Source: Hyalella azteca
Lineage: Eukaryota; Arthropoda; Malacostraca; Amphipoda; Hyalellidae
Direction: 5' to 3'
DNA length: 64,000 nt
Assembly: GCF_000764305.2 (NCBI RefSeq)
Contig: NW_025930409.1
Location: 187,130 to 251,129 of the forward strand
The position numbers and the translations under genes were made by a program. Below the pieces are notes generated by a model, which saw nothing but the letters and a program-made list of their open reading frames with translations, ran no database searches and had not been told where the DNA came from. This document shows positions 48,388 through 58,184 of this stretch, one piece after another. Positions within the stretch are counted from its first letter, which is position 1. Every line of letters starts with the position of its first letter.

Positions 48388-50833
48388 ATTGCGGAATTGC
48401 CAATTTTATGGAATAGGCAGCCAGTTTGGGATCTGTAGCATCAGCATTTTGTTGCCGATTCAGAAAATCGGATGTTAGAGTTAGAACATAAATGTACAGT
48501 TAGAGTTAGAAAGGTTCGGTCAAGTTCCTTTATATTTAAAATTTAAATATAAAAAAATGGTTAACTGACCTAACCCCAGATTCCTATAGTATAGAAATGC
48601 TGATTATACAGATTTGGCAAACTGGCTGCCAATTCCATTGAATTGGCAATTCCACGATTTTTGCTTGACATATATACATCAAAGATTCTCAACATTTTTG
48701 CTCTACCCATAGATTAATGATCTCGTATGCACGAAAATAACATGACAAAGGCAAGGAATATAAGTACCAGTTTAAAATACTTGTCTATGTTACCTTAACA
48801 TAGACCATTATCACATATTGCTTTTTACTCTGTTTACATGTTTTCATATTAATAACATATTTTTTTATGGGACCAAATGATTATGGAGCAAAACAATACT
48901 AACTACCTTGAAGAATCTTTCTGAGAGTTTATGACTTATTAGAGAGAATTCCTATTGAGAACAATTTCATCAGAAGCATGTTTGATAAACAAGCTTTGTT
49001 GCAAAAAAAAAAATATTTACTCTAATACATGGATGTACACTTGGTCTCTTAGTGTAGTTAAAGAACTGCATGAAACTTCTAAAAGGACAAGATAAGGTCA
49101 ATATGAGGCATGTAGGTGAATGGTAACTCTTGCTAGAGACAAGTTCAACACTTCTGTTAGGCCTGCATAAATGTATATTGTTTTCTGCATGTGTGATCAA
49201 TATCAAATTCTCTAAGTCAAGAAATATCCACAGAAATTTCCAGTTAGAATTATTATGGCTCATCAGACCATAGCTATTCACAGCCATTTTATATAACATC
49301 TGCCGAGTGAACTGTCGAACTTTCAGCTACCTCTGTTACCAGAGCTGCCATATCCAGTGCAAATTTATGAATAAAAAAAACTACACAATACAAATTTCTT
49401 ATTCCATGAAAAAATAACTTCTAAATTATTTTTCTTTCAAAGTATCAAGTAATGTGATGATTTGGGCAACAGAGTTAAATGCATAAATATGCATATAATT
49501 TACCACAAACCTTTGATGCTGCTCTGCGAACTCTTTGAGGTCCATCATTGAGGTTTTCAATGTCAAGCTCCTGTCTCTGCTCCTGCTCCTCCTGGTCATT
49601 GCTTGCAATATCCTCCTCCTTTTTTGGCCTGCCGCGACCCTTGCGTTTTGGAGCTGGAGTCTTTGGCAGGAGCAGATCTCCAGCTTCCAAAGGACTCTTG
49701 ATTTTGCTGACAGCCTCAAGAAAGAGTTCTTCCAAGTAGCTTTCATGATCCTGCAATTCAATAATATTAGTTAATACCTACCAATATCAGTAATAATATA
49801 ACGTACTATTGCATTATACAAGATACATCATTTAATGATATTAATGAAAAAACTAATTATTTTGTGTTGAGGCTAATTCATACCTACAAACTATTATCAA
49901 TTTCATAACAAATTGTCTATAATCAATTGTTATCAGCTGAACCTGGCATTGATTGTAAAAGATCCCCATGATTTTAAAATCAAAATCTCTCTAATCCTTT
50001 TAACAATTCTGAAACTAAAGTATAATAAATAATTAATGTTAACTAAAAAATTGTTTCAATGCACACTTAACATGACAATTTCTATTATTCGTTTGAATTT
50101 ACTTTAATACTTTGTTGTGAATAAAATTACACTTTTTAAATTAAGAGCCACATTCCAACTGTATTCCAAATTCCCCTTGAACCAAATTCCCCTTCAACCA
50201 ATAAGAGAAAAATATTTTGGCCCAAGTAGTGTCTAGACCTGATAGATAATAAAAATACACACTACAAATCACTATTTTATACACACTATCAAACAAATAA
50301 ATTTCCAGTTGAGTCCATAATAGACATAATGAGCTTCAACTTCAAGGCCTGGCTAGCTATTCTGAATTTTGTAAAGACACTGCTTTCTCATCTAAAAAGC
50401 ACTTACTGCATCAAGGATCTAATATTTAAAATATCTTTTCAGCACAACCTACCAATGAAATTCAGTAAATATACCTATATATACAGGTATTTATCTTTTG
50501 ACATTATCTGGGTATTGCTCTTACAAAAATTTTCATCTCACAATGGGAATGAATTGTACTGAATTGAGTGAATTCATATCAAATCAGTTCTGAATTCTCT
50601 CTTTTAATGTTAAAAAAAAGTATTCCTAAATAGTGAAAACTTTTTGCCATGGATATTTTGACACTTGAATTAATTCAAACTTACTATCATGAGTATTGAC
50701 CATTACAAACAATGAGTTAGGGAGCTAAACCCTGCAAAATACACACCTGTACCAGGGAATTGAAGTTGTCTTCTTTGTCATTTGAATCCTTGATGAATGA
50801 AACAAAAATTTCTGAGATGCTTTTCAAAGCCAT
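41968..50833 (-). CDS. INCENP: Inner centromere protein (INCENP), 12 coding exons, 1257 residues
   Basis: INCENP is the scaffold of the chromosomal passenger complex: its N-terminus binds survivin and borealin at centromeres and its C-terminal IN-box binds and activates Aurora B. Coding exons (high to low coordinate): 50833-50747, 49750-49511, 48200-48091, 47878-45968, 45769-45700, 45524-45477, 45201-45058, 44583-44366, 43849-43585, 43230-43148, 42995-42595, 42164-41968. All introns are GT-AG and phases match through to the TAA. Residues 30-75 hold the CEN-box-like YLEELFLEA...LLLPKTPAPKRK. Residues 146-782 are low-complexity with four TR(T/S)K motifs and a Gln run. Residues ~905-1078 are a charged helix. 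Residues 1153-1257 hold SYEMTP, YGIDDLKSEDSSDDD and the IN-box core ending SSSAHWTTPP. The start has a strong context (AAAAATGG). The exon 4 acceptor could instead be 12 bp upstream (47890). Vertebrate INCENP is about 900 residues, so this one is long. Confidence 0.95.
42595..42995 (-). CDS. INCENP: INCENP coding exon 11 (helix end and IN-box start)
   Basis: 401 bases, acceptor CTGTTTAG|ACG, donor TCTG|GTGAGT, phase 1 exit. It encodes the helix end REKERMAREKEELRLLKEQ, then three short repeats TFTVPGNS/TFTVPGNT/TFTVAST, then SYEMTP (1153-1158) and DYGIDDLKSEDSSDDDSNPK with VPLWAS. The YG(I/M)DDL-D-STDDE...P.WA block is the conserved start of the INCENP ARK-binding region and is the strongest identification in the gene. 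Confidence 0.96.
43148..43230 (-). CDS. INCENP: INCENP coding exon 10 (charged helix)
   Basis: 83 bases, acceptor TTTTTTGCAG|GAG, donor AA|GTGAGT, phase 2 exit. It encodes EEEERKRLEAARIAEEERKA then EEFRLRQ, continuing the helix. Confidence 0.9.
43339..43382. repeat. Hairpin in INCENP intron 9, 20-bp arms
   Basis: GGCAATGGGATTGACAACAT, loop ATAA, then its reverse complement with one mismatch at 43363-43382. ACAACATATAAAT recurs just downstream near 43436. Confidence 0.9.
43585..43849 (-). CDS. INCENP: INCENP coding exon 9 (charged helix)
   Basis: 265 bases, acceptor CCTTGCAG|GCG, donor CAA|GTGAGA. It encodes RNEERMRKAQEARLAAERKA and continues in alternating Arg/Lys and Glu blocks without Pro or Gly, typical of a single alpha helix. 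Exit phase 0. Confidence 0.92.
44366..44583 (-). CDS. INCENP: INCENP coding exon 8 (start of charged helix)
   Basis: 218 bases, acceptor GTTTCAG|TTG, donor AA|GTGAGT, phase 2 exit. It encodes LGTPSQGSRPHNLVCGVRSF then a Lys/Glu-rich helix (KEQLEEQKQLELLKKKEKEE). It opens the single-alpha-helix/coiled-coil region that binds microtubules in other INCENPs. Confidence 0.92.
45058..45201 (-). CDS. INCENP: INCENP coding exon 7
   Basis: 144 bases, phase 0 at both ends, acceptor CGTCTAG|TCG, donor AAG|GTATTA. It encodes SERKPLLGRSSSTSRVATSS then SRVTPLSMNRVRTFVTASST; Ser/Thr- and Arg-rich, with SRVTPL and TSRVA sites that resemble mitotic kinase targets. Confidence 0.87.
45477..45524 (-). CDS. INCENP: INCENP coding exon 6 (16-codon microexon)
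   Basis: 48 bases between TTGTTCAAG|CGG and GCT|GTAAGT, phase 0 at both ends. It encodes RMVCGSPSSGSRTPLA. Being a multiple of three it could be skipped without a frameshift. Confidence 0.8.
45700..45769 (-). CDS. INCENP: INCENP coding exon 5
   Basis: 70 bases, acceptor TTTGTTTCAG|G, donor CCCAAG|GTAATT. It enters in phase 2 and leaves in phase 0, encoding RTGVKQLAAAYSQH then VAAPSPLPK. Confidence 0.85.
45968..47878 (-). CDS. INCENP: INCENP coding exon 4 (large disordered region)
   Basis: 1911 bases, residues 146-782. The region is rich in Ser, Glu, Asp and Lys. It has four basic TRTK/TRSK motifs (VTRTKTR, ITRTKKR, STRSKRR, MTRSKVR), a QQQQQ run and two PxVxL pentamers, PQVKL (228-232) and PAVVL (343-347), a motif class that binds HP1 chromoshadow domains. 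The end GKFSPRPFSS uses donor C|GTACGT at 45967. The alternative CAG|GTATTC at 45948 would shift exons 5-7 out of frame and hit a stop. The acceptor is TTGATAG|T (47878) or CACCAAG|T (47890), both in frame. Confidence 0.9.
48091..48200 (-). CDS. INCENP: INCENP coding exon 3
   Basis: 36 codons plus 2 bases. Acceptor TTTTTTACAG|GCTGCT, donor ACACAG|GTTAGT, phase 2 exit. It encodes AANAKIIESQRLLNDLSSK, basic and Ser/Thr-rich. The phase agrees with either proposed acceptor of exon 4. Confidence 0.85.
48351..48384. repeat. (AT)n microsatellite in INCENP intron 3
   Basis: Uninterrupted AT run of about 17 units, seven bases left of a hairpin MITE. Confidence 0.95.
48391..48656. mobile_element. Hairpin MITE-like element in INCENP intron 3
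   Basis: The ends are imperfect inverted repeats: GCGGAATTGCCAATTTTATG...GGCAGCCAGTTTG on the left and the matching CAAACTGGCTGCC...GGCAATTCCACG on the right. The inverted match continues inward (GATCTGTAGCATCAGCATTT / AAATGCTGATTATACAGATT) to a centre near 48540 (TTTAAAATTTAAA), so nearly the whole 266 bp folds on itself. It has no coding capacity. The left target duplication is obscured by the AT run. Confidence 0.75.
49511..49750 (-). CDS. INCENP: INCENP coding exon 2 (CEN-box-like)
   Basis: 80 codons, phase 0 at both ends, acceptor TTGCAG|GATCAT, donor AAAG|GTTTGT. It encodes YLEELFLEAVSKI, then LLLPKTPAPKRKGRGRPKK, which corresponds to the LMPKTPSQ-type motif of vertebrate INCENP, and an acidic tail. 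The basic GRGRPKK resembles an AT-hook. Confidence 0.93.
50747..50833 (-). CDS. INCENP: INCENP coding exon 1
   Basis: 29 codons from ATG at 50833: MALKSISEIFVSFIKDSNDK and on to ...SLVQ, donor CAG|GTGTGT, phase 0. It forms the first helix of the N-terminal module that in other species joins survivin and borealin. A TTTTGTGCAG acceptor ends at 50854, 20 nt before the ATG, so a 5' UTR intron is likely and the first exon is not located. Confidence 0.88.
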
Positions 50834-50853
50834 TTTTCAACTCTTTCACTTAC

Positions 50854-52212
50854 CTGCACAAAACCTACAAAATGAGGAACAATTGATTAATACAATGGTA
50901 AACTTATAAAGACTCAAGTATATATAAATGTTATGCATCAATAAGCACATGATGAATCCAGAATTTCCAAAAGCAAGATGGTTGATATGCTCTACACAGA
51001 CATTTTGGATTGAGAGGCAAGAGCACAAAGTGACTATGGAGCAATTGATGGAATATGAAGTGTATGAGAGAGAAGAATGGGTAATGAGTGTGAAATTGGA
51101 TGCCTAGGGAAGTGAGAGTAAATGGCATGAGAGAATAACTGAAGAATGTATTAGAGTGAAAGATATTAGAGCCTGTGCTTGAGAGTGAAAATTTTGGGGA
51201 AGCTTGAGGAGAATAAAATTAACTTAGCCAAATTGGCAATAAAACTTTTTTAGACTGCAAGAGCTAACAATACTGTAAAAAGGGGTGACTTGGACCATTC
51301 ACTTGGAGACTTGGACTGGTTTAAAATTTAAGTAAAGAAAACACCTATAAAAAATTGTAGAACAAGTCCCAAATCCTCAGCTGCCTGCCAAGGGTTGATT
51401 CATCACTCATCAGTGGGCAGAAGCTCACAGAGCAGCAAATAAAGATTGCTTTCGGCAGTTGGCTGCAGCCAAAAAGCTCCATCCTGCCACCAGTCATCAA
51501 CTACTTGAAAACAGCACAATTCCTCAAAGAAATGTAGCAACAAAATGTGATGGTTCTGGCTACACGATAGATGGGAGGTTACTAGATTTTGCAGTTTGAC
51601 TGATTTCAAAGCATGGTGTTTATGGCGCCTGTCAGTTTGTGCCTTAATGATGCACACTCAATTCACAACTTTTCACTGAGAAACATTTAACATGGATTAA
51701 TATAGGTCACAACAAAAATTTTTTAGATTCAATTACTACATTATGACTGCAAAGCAACTTTGGTCTAGCTAGGAATTTTTTATACAGTTTTGTTTAAAAA
51801 ATATACCATCAAACAGGGTAATAAGGGATGGTTTTCAGCGTTTTTTGTTAACTTCTTACCATGAAACATTTCAGAAATGAGTATAGGCTCATTTTAAAGC
51901 TTGTTGCAAGGGCTATTGAATGGCAACTATACACGAGGCGCCAGACACAAAATAAAAGCATCCAAATTACCCCTGGTAATGGGGTAATCCAGGACACTTG
52001 CAATAAAACTTAATTTTAAAACGTTGGAAGCATGCAGAGTGTACTCAACTATCACTAACAGTACCTAATCTGAAGTCCTCCTTTTCCTTTGTAGATGATG
52101 TAAATATAGAATAAATGGCATTTTCTGCAATTTTTTTCGAATTTTTCCCTTATTGATATGATATTACCATATCCATCCATATATTACAGTATTATTGAGG
52201 TGATATTACTGT
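50854..52212. other. Region upstream of INCENP, no recognised coding gene
   Basis: The INCENP promoter and non-coding first exon should lie here, but I cannot place the transcription start. The minus frame 51403-51657 has no family signature. A terminal-repeat-like motif at 51803-51830 is discussed as a finding. Confidence 0.45.
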
Positions 52213-52631
52213 ATCCCTTACAGGGTTGGCAATGATTAAATCAAAATGATTAAATCACATGATTAAGTCACTTGATTTATTTATAAAAAAATCATGATTT
52301 TTTTTATTTTTTCGATTTTTTTTATTTTTTTGATTTTTTCATATATTTTAAAATATTGAGTGGCAGTCTTTAATTTATATTGAGGTATTGTTATTCATGG
52401 TTTAGTATAAATGTACTATGAATGACAAATTGGTATATAAACTTGTTGCCTTTAGTGTGTATTAGGTTCCAATAAATGGAATGTTTTTGGTACTGAGGCA
52501 TCTAGAGTGCAATACATTTTACGTAGCTAGTACCTTAGCTAATTCTCATAAGGCTATAAGTAGTCTAACTATTTGACTATTTGTTATATATTGATTACAA
52601 TATGCAAATTAAATGTGTTAGCTAGCTTATA

Positions 52632-53385
52632 CAGGGTGGGGCAGAACTGATTGAACAGTTTTGAGGCGAAATAAAAGAGTAATGGAGGTACATTAAGAAG
52701 AAAGTTTATTTTCCTCATGATTAGCATAACATACCATTTAAAATACTTATGTTTTGAAAACAATATCAGGAAGATGGGGTTTATTAGCTGCATCACACTG
52801 TTGGAGTTGTTCTTGGAAGTTTCCTAAAGCACGTTCACACATATGGCGAGGTATGGTCATAACCTCTGCTGCAATAATCCGTTCCCTTAGCTGTGGTAGG
52901 GTGTGAGGGCAACTTCTGAACCCCTTTCTTTAAGATGTCCCCAAAGAAATAAATGCAAATGCTCAAATCAGGTGACCTCGCAGGCCACTGTAAATCACCC
53001 CTTAGAGACACCAGACCTACAGGAAACATGCGTTTCAAAACATTGAGTAACATTCGAGCTGTGTGAGCTGTAGCCCCATCCTGCTGGAACCACGTCTCTC
53101 AATGCTTCATTTTCAACAATGTTTTCAATCATGGGCTGCAAGAAATTTTGCAACATTGCAGCATAGCAATCGAAATTCACTGTTAAGGTTACTCCCTCCT
53201 CTGAGAACGACTCCAACAGTGTGTTGCAGCTAACAGCCCCCATCTTCCAGATATTGTTTTCGAAACATAAGTATTATAAATGGTATGTTATGCTAACCTC
53301 TAGGAAAATAAACTTTCTTCTTTATGTACTTCCATTACTCTTTTATTTTACCTCAAAGCTACTCAATCGGTTCTGCTACACCCTG
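52632..53385 (-). mobile_element. Mariner-family element with long inverted ends, nested in the outer hAT element
   Basis: The ends CAGGGTGGGGCAGAAC... and ...GTTCTGCTACACCCTG are flanked by TA (52630-52631, 53386-53387), the target site of the family. The inverted match runs for about 175 bp and includes the 3' coding end of the transposase, so both ends derive from the same (3') end of the parent element. The 5' half of the parent is gone. Confidence 0.88.
52747..53207 (-). pseudogene. Mariner-family transposase, C-terminal part
   Basis: The minus strand carries VNFDCYAAMLQNFLQP, then after a frameshift near 53098 the catalytic-Asp motif QQDGATAHTAR, then WPARSPDLS with C.YFF (family pattern WPPRSPDLTPCDFFLWG), and in a third register LRERIIAAEVMTIPRHMCER with NFQEQLQQC, ending ...PDIVFKT and TAA at 52747. 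These are the second Asp region and tail of the DDE/D domain. The DNA-binding N-terminus and first catalytic Asp are missing and there are at least two frameshifts, so it is inactive. Confidence 0.88.
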
Positions 53386-53820
53386 TATATTGAGAAGTTG
53401 AGATTGTATTGAACTTTTAGGCAATTAGAAAGATTTTCCACCCTAATACGAGTATTCTAATTGAAATATTTAATTTCAATCGTTAAATATGTGAATTTAA
53501 AACTAGAAACAATTACAATTATAAGACGATATATAAAATAATTAAATGCAGTGAATGGATATAAAATATTTGAATTGTGCACATGTTTATTTCAAACAGT
53601 GTTAGCTTTTCTCATAACTTAAGTCTCGTTTCAAGTCGTATGAGGTTTGTTTGGTTATTGTTCAGTTTATTTTTAGTATTGGTTTATTGGTCTGAATTAA
53701 ATGGGAATAGTGCAGTCAGTCACTCAGTCACTACTAGTCGGTATGTATAGAGGGTAGAGTCTGGTAGATTTATAGGACATAAAACTAGTAGATCTATTGA
53801 TAGTGCTGTGCACTGAGCTA

Positions 53821-54695
53821 CAGGGTTGGCAATGATTAAATCAAAATGATTAAATCATGTGATTAAATCACTTGATTTTTTTTATAAAAAAATCATGATT
53901 AATTTGATTTTTTTGATTTTTTCATATATTTAAATATATTGAGTGGCTGTCTTTAATTTATATTGAGGCATTGTTATTCATGGTTTGGAATAAATGTACA
54001 ATGAATGACAAATTGGTATATAAACTTGTTGCCTTTAGTGTGTATTAGGTTCCAATAAATTGAATGTTTTTGGTACAGAGGCATCAAGAGTGTAATACAT
54101 TGAATTTACTATGAATGATAAATTGGTATATAAACTTGTTGCCTTTAGTGTGTATTAGGTTCCAATAAATTGAATGTTTTTGGTACAGAGGCATCAAGTG
54201 TGCAATACATTGTACGTAGCTAGCAGCTTAGCTAATTCTTATAAGGCTATAAGTAGTCTTTAACTATTTGACAATTTGTTATATATTGATTACAATATAA
54301 ATCTGCATTCCTGAAGTGTTTTTGTATATTGAAGCCAGTTAAATGGTCAATATTTAGCTCATTACCTTGCTCCATACAAACTTTACAAATCTAATTAATA
54401 GACTTATCAATAATTGTTTACCCAAAAATCCCTAAGTGGTAAACACCACCTTGGCCTGTTGGCCATTATTGAAGGCAATAATTAAGTGCCCTTTTTAGCC
54501 ATCAATTATGATCCATATACTGTTATTGTTAGTAGGCTAGTTGCAGCATAAAAAATAACACCTCAAAAAGACAAAAAAGCTGAAAAAATCAAAAAAAAAT
54601 CAAATAAATCAAAAAAATCATGAAAAAATCAAATAAATCATTGATTTTTGATTTTTTTGATTTTTTTTAAAAAATCAAAAAAATCGCCAACCCTG
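53821..54695. mobile_element. Inner hAT-like element, nested in its own relative
   Basis: It starts CAGGGTTGGC and ends GCCAACCCTG with an 8-bp target duplication CTGAGCTA at 53813-53820 and 54696-54703. It is 875 bp and closely similar to both end regions of the outer element, but lacks most of the interior. An internal tandem duplication of about 110 bp (AATTGGTATATAAACTTGTT block near 54010 and 54120) occurs once in the outer copy. No coding sequence. Confidence 0.92.
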
Positions 54696-55133
54696 CTGAG
54701 CTATCAGCTACCTATCTGTTATGTGACTGTTCAATGTTTAGAAGATCTGCATTCCTGAAGTGTTTTTGCATATTGAAGCCAGTTAAATGGTCAATATTTA
54801 GCTCATTACCTTGCTCCATACAAACTTGACAAAGCTAATGAATAGACTTATCAATATTTGTTTACCCAAAAATCCCTAAGTGGTAAACACCACCTTGGCC
54901 TGTTGGCCATTATTAAAGGCAATAAGTGCCCTTTTTAGCCATCCATTATGATCCATATACTGTTATTGTTAGTAGGCTAATTGCAACATAAAAAATAACA
55001 TCTCAAAAATACAAAAAAGCTGAAAAAATCAAAAAAAATCAAAAAAATCATGAAAAAATCAAAAAAATCATTGATTTTTGATTTTTTTGATTTTTTTAAA
55101 AAAATCAAAAAAATCGCCAACCCTGATCCCTTA

Positions 55134-55583
55134 ACATGCCATTAAGCATTTACAAAGACCTTGTCCACTGCAAGCTTCATATCAGTAGCCATATAGTACT
55201 TTTCTGTATCTAAGCTTACAGGATGGCTTGTAATTTTGCACCATTTTAATCGGGTCAAGTAACAAAAAAGATCGTAGAAACATACCTGAAACAGAAAGGA
55301 ATATTCTAGTGACAATCACCATATTTTTTGGAGATATAAATCATTGTTTAGGTTAATTACTTTACATTTTATGTAGCCTGGCGCACAATTCTATCTATGA
55401 CATTCTCTGCACAATTTTGTGATGACCAATGGTGCATCTATTTTTTGTTAAGTTTTTTTTTTTTTTTTTTTGCTGAGCTGGATAAATGAAATCAAATTTA
55501 GTGGTTGTCAATTAATTTATTTTGTTAACTGCAGCCTTTGCTAATCAGGGGTTCTATTGTAAATGAATTTTTAGGGGTGTCCC
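55134..55583. other. Host sequence between nested elements
   Basis: Non-coding, T-rich (16 or more T run near 55450-55470). It resumes the sequence interrupted at 52212 and is interrupted again by the TTAA element at 55584. Confidence 0.6.
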
Positions 55584-56149
55584 TTAACCCATTAATGACG
55601 AGAATTATTTTCTGAATTTTTTTTCAGTTCCTTGTGAGAATATTATCATTTGTGATGGTAATAAGCAAAAAGTATGTACATATATTTATTTTTCGTTGTA
55701 CCTATGTGAAAAATTATAGCTTGGTTCCCTATGGAACCGCTTGGCATCAACATAACGTTTCTTCAAATGACACTTTTTCCGATAGTAAATCAAGCAAGGT
55801 TGTTCATAATGGATAATACGTTATAGTATACGTATTCATAATGGACAATACTGATGATAAACCAATCAAGGCAGAATACAATTCAATTTTTAGCATAGAA
55901 TGCTTCCATTCATTCAAAATGAATAGGAAGGTTGCACATTTTACGAATGTTAGTGGGTGCGTTGTCTACATTGTTTATGAAGCACTGCATTTGCAGTGCT
56001 TCTGATTTTGCTGGCCGATGTTGTTGATTGTTGTATTGCACTTCATCAAGGATCGAAGTAGAAGGGTGCACTATATACCCTGATTGTTTTACTTAGGGTC
56101 TCCTGCATTATTGCATTTCCTATCCGATATTTTTGAAAATTTATTGCAA

Positions 56150-56365
56150 TAGCCATTCTTTTTTTTTCAAAAGTTTTTTGAGAAGCCAAATGAAACTAGA
56201 ATAGATATCACATATAATATGTTAGCTTGGGACCAATTGTATAGTGTTTATGGGACCAATCCATGTTCCAGCCCATGAATAAGTTTCTTTTTCTATTAGA
56301 TTCGCCGATTGGCTTCCATAGCAGAAAAATATCATCCTATTTATCTGTTGCCCAAAGTTTATAAC
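56150..56365 (-). pseudogene. piggyBac-type transposase remnant, copy 1
   Basis: The minus-strand sequence is similar to the 61284-61517 remnant of copy 2, which has the clearer YKLWAADKSDDIFLQL motif. It is degraded by stops and frameshifts and retains only a short part of the catalytic core. Confidence 0.5.
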
Positions 56366-56696
56366 TAAATCTCACGGGCTAGCCACGTATATGTTGTAGT
56401 ATAATGTGGCCATGTCGACCACAGATGACTTTCTTCTCTGTCGATAGTCATTGTTTTCACATTTGGCGATTACTGTTGCTACAATGACTATTCTCGATAG
56501 GCGAGCATAATTGCTAGTGGCTGCGTCATCTGAGTTATCTGAATCTCAGTATGTTTCCTTTGTTGCTGCTTCTGTGAAAGGTTCAGTCGCAAATATTTGA
56601 TCTTCGTGTTATTCTTCTCTCAAAACTTAATTATTTCATGTGATTATCTGCCAAAAATACAACTAGAAAAAAGTGACTCGGATGAAAAATCGTATA

Positions 56697-57568
56697 CAGC
56701 AATCCCTTGATTAACGCGGTTAATAAATCCCCGAGTTTTACCGTGTTAAGCAAAACCGCGCTAATCAAACTTAAGAATATATGGGAATAATTATAATGAA
56801 TCCTCAAAAATAGCAAAGTTACATAATAATTTAGTTTTCCACTAAAATTCATCATATTTTTTTCTAAATAATAGGAGAAATAAATAAAAAAAATGTGAAT
56901 GAATTAACATATTGTTTCCCGTGCGTATTGTTGACTCGGGGGAACCCTAGGTCTTCACCAATCTTTGTTTTCGTTTCACCATTATCAAAACGCTCAATTA
57001 TTTCAAGCTTAGTCTCCAAAGTGATATTTTTACGTTTAAGCGTTCCCTTTTTGTCCATAATTATGACGGAAATTTATCAAGGAAAATTATGTAGTTTGAT
57101 AAAAATGAGCAGTAGATATGGCAGCGATCTTGACCAGTTGAAGGCTAACGAGTAACTAGAGTACCGGCATGGCGCACTTACCGGCGAACGTTGTCGAACG
57201 CGACCATTCGAGTTATAAACGAGAATGAACGAGACAAAGCGCGGTTAAACCGACTCTGTAGTCAGCACAAGTGCCTACGGAACGGGACCTTATTTAAAGA
57301 ATTATTGGCTGAAATTCATAAAGTAACAACATTCTGCGAATTTTTCCAAAAGTCATAACAAAAGTAACAACATAAGATCTAATAAGCAAAAAGTAACACT
57401 TTTGTTACGAACGTAACACCTCTGGCTAGAGGCGGGAAAATGATGCGTTGTGAAAAAAGTCGCGCTAATCAAAACTGACACCGCGTAGATTAAGGGTAGG
57501 TCGCAATTTTTTTTTCCGCGGTAATCAAAACCGCGGTATTCAAAACCGTGCTAATCAAGGGATTGCTG
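56697..57568 (-). mobile_element. Tigger/pogo-like element, copy 1, inside piggyBac copy 1
   Basis: Terminal repeats CAGCAATCCCTTGATTA / TAATCAAGGGATTGCTG are flanked by TA on both sides (56695-56696, 57569-57570). The related piggyBac copy 2 has the uninterrupted site (ATCGTATAGTGTTC near 61835), a direct empty-site control for this insertion. Subterminal repeats are ACCGCG(C/G)TAATCAA-like. It carries only an N-terminal transposase fragment. Confidence 0.93.
56864..57058 (-). pseudogene. Tigger/pogo transposase N-terminus, truncated (copy 1)
   Basis: ATG at 57058 begins MDKKGTLKRKNITLETKLEI then IERFDNGETKTKIGEDLG, the psq/CENP-B-type helix-turn-helix that starts pogo-family transposases. 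After about 39 residues the similarity ends in an internal deletion, and the remaining frame (RVNNTHGKQ...) is not transposase. The DDE domain is absent. Confidence 0.85.
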
Positions 57569-58184
57569 TAGTGTTCTACGTACGTACCTATTCCAAATAT
57601 ATCAACTTTCGGGATATATACTCCTAACAGCTCTAAAGATAATAGTTCACTAATAAATAACGGAAAAACTAGATCTAAGATATAAACAAATAATTTCTAA
57701 ATACAAACAAGTTTTTGATATACAATGCGTAACTATAGCACAAAGTAATCTACTGGGAAAATGATATGACCGGAATGCTTACACTACTGCCGAGCGGTTC
57801 CATTTGGAACCAGGCAAAATATTTCATGATCTAAATGACTTTAGAAACATTAAATCACGTAATACCATATACAGCATTAAAAGTACTCTCTTTGTCGATA
57901 AAATTCTGCATCTAACTTATAAATAATATATTTTTAGAACAAACTACTTACGTTTCTCTGCAATGATGTCAAGCCCTCCTGTCTGACACCTGGTACTTAC
58001 AATCTTTAAATGTTAACTGAGCAGGGAGTAGTCGGCGCAGCTGAACCAAATGTTGCCAGAACACGTCCAAGATGTGTATAAAACCTACGCATCCACTAGT
58101 ATATTGATTTGACCATACAATTTTATTATGAATCAATTTCTTTCCGCTGGTTCCAAATGGAACAGCTCGGCATTAATGGGTTAA

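Larger units (their letters stand above)
52221..55125. mobile_element. Outer hAT-like element, with two nested transposons
   Basis: It starts CAGGGTTGGC and ends GCCAACCCTG. The 8-bp target duplication ATCCCTTA is present on both sides (52213-52220 and 55126-55133), which fixes the borders and matches the hAT superfamily (8-bp TSD). Subterminal sequence is a mass of GATTTTTT / AAAAATCA repeats. No transposase is recognisable, so it is non-autonomous. It contains a mariner element (52632-53385) and a shorter relative of itself (53821-54695). Its own interior is longer than that of the nested copy: sequence at 52600-52629, 53388-53812 and 54704-54745 is absent from the nested copy. Confidence 0.9.
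55588..58180 (-). mobile_element. piggyBac-like element, copy 1, interrupted by a Tigger element
   Basis: Ends CCCATTAATGACGAG...CTCGGCATTAATGGG are flanked by TTAA (55584-55587, 58181-58184), the target site of the piggyBac superfamily. Without the 872-bp Tigger insertion and its TA duplication it is about 1.72 kb, shorter than an intact autonomous element. GGTTCCATATGGAACC-like palindromes lie just inside both ends. Copy 2 (60746-62447) is similar along its whole length. Confidence 0.9.
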
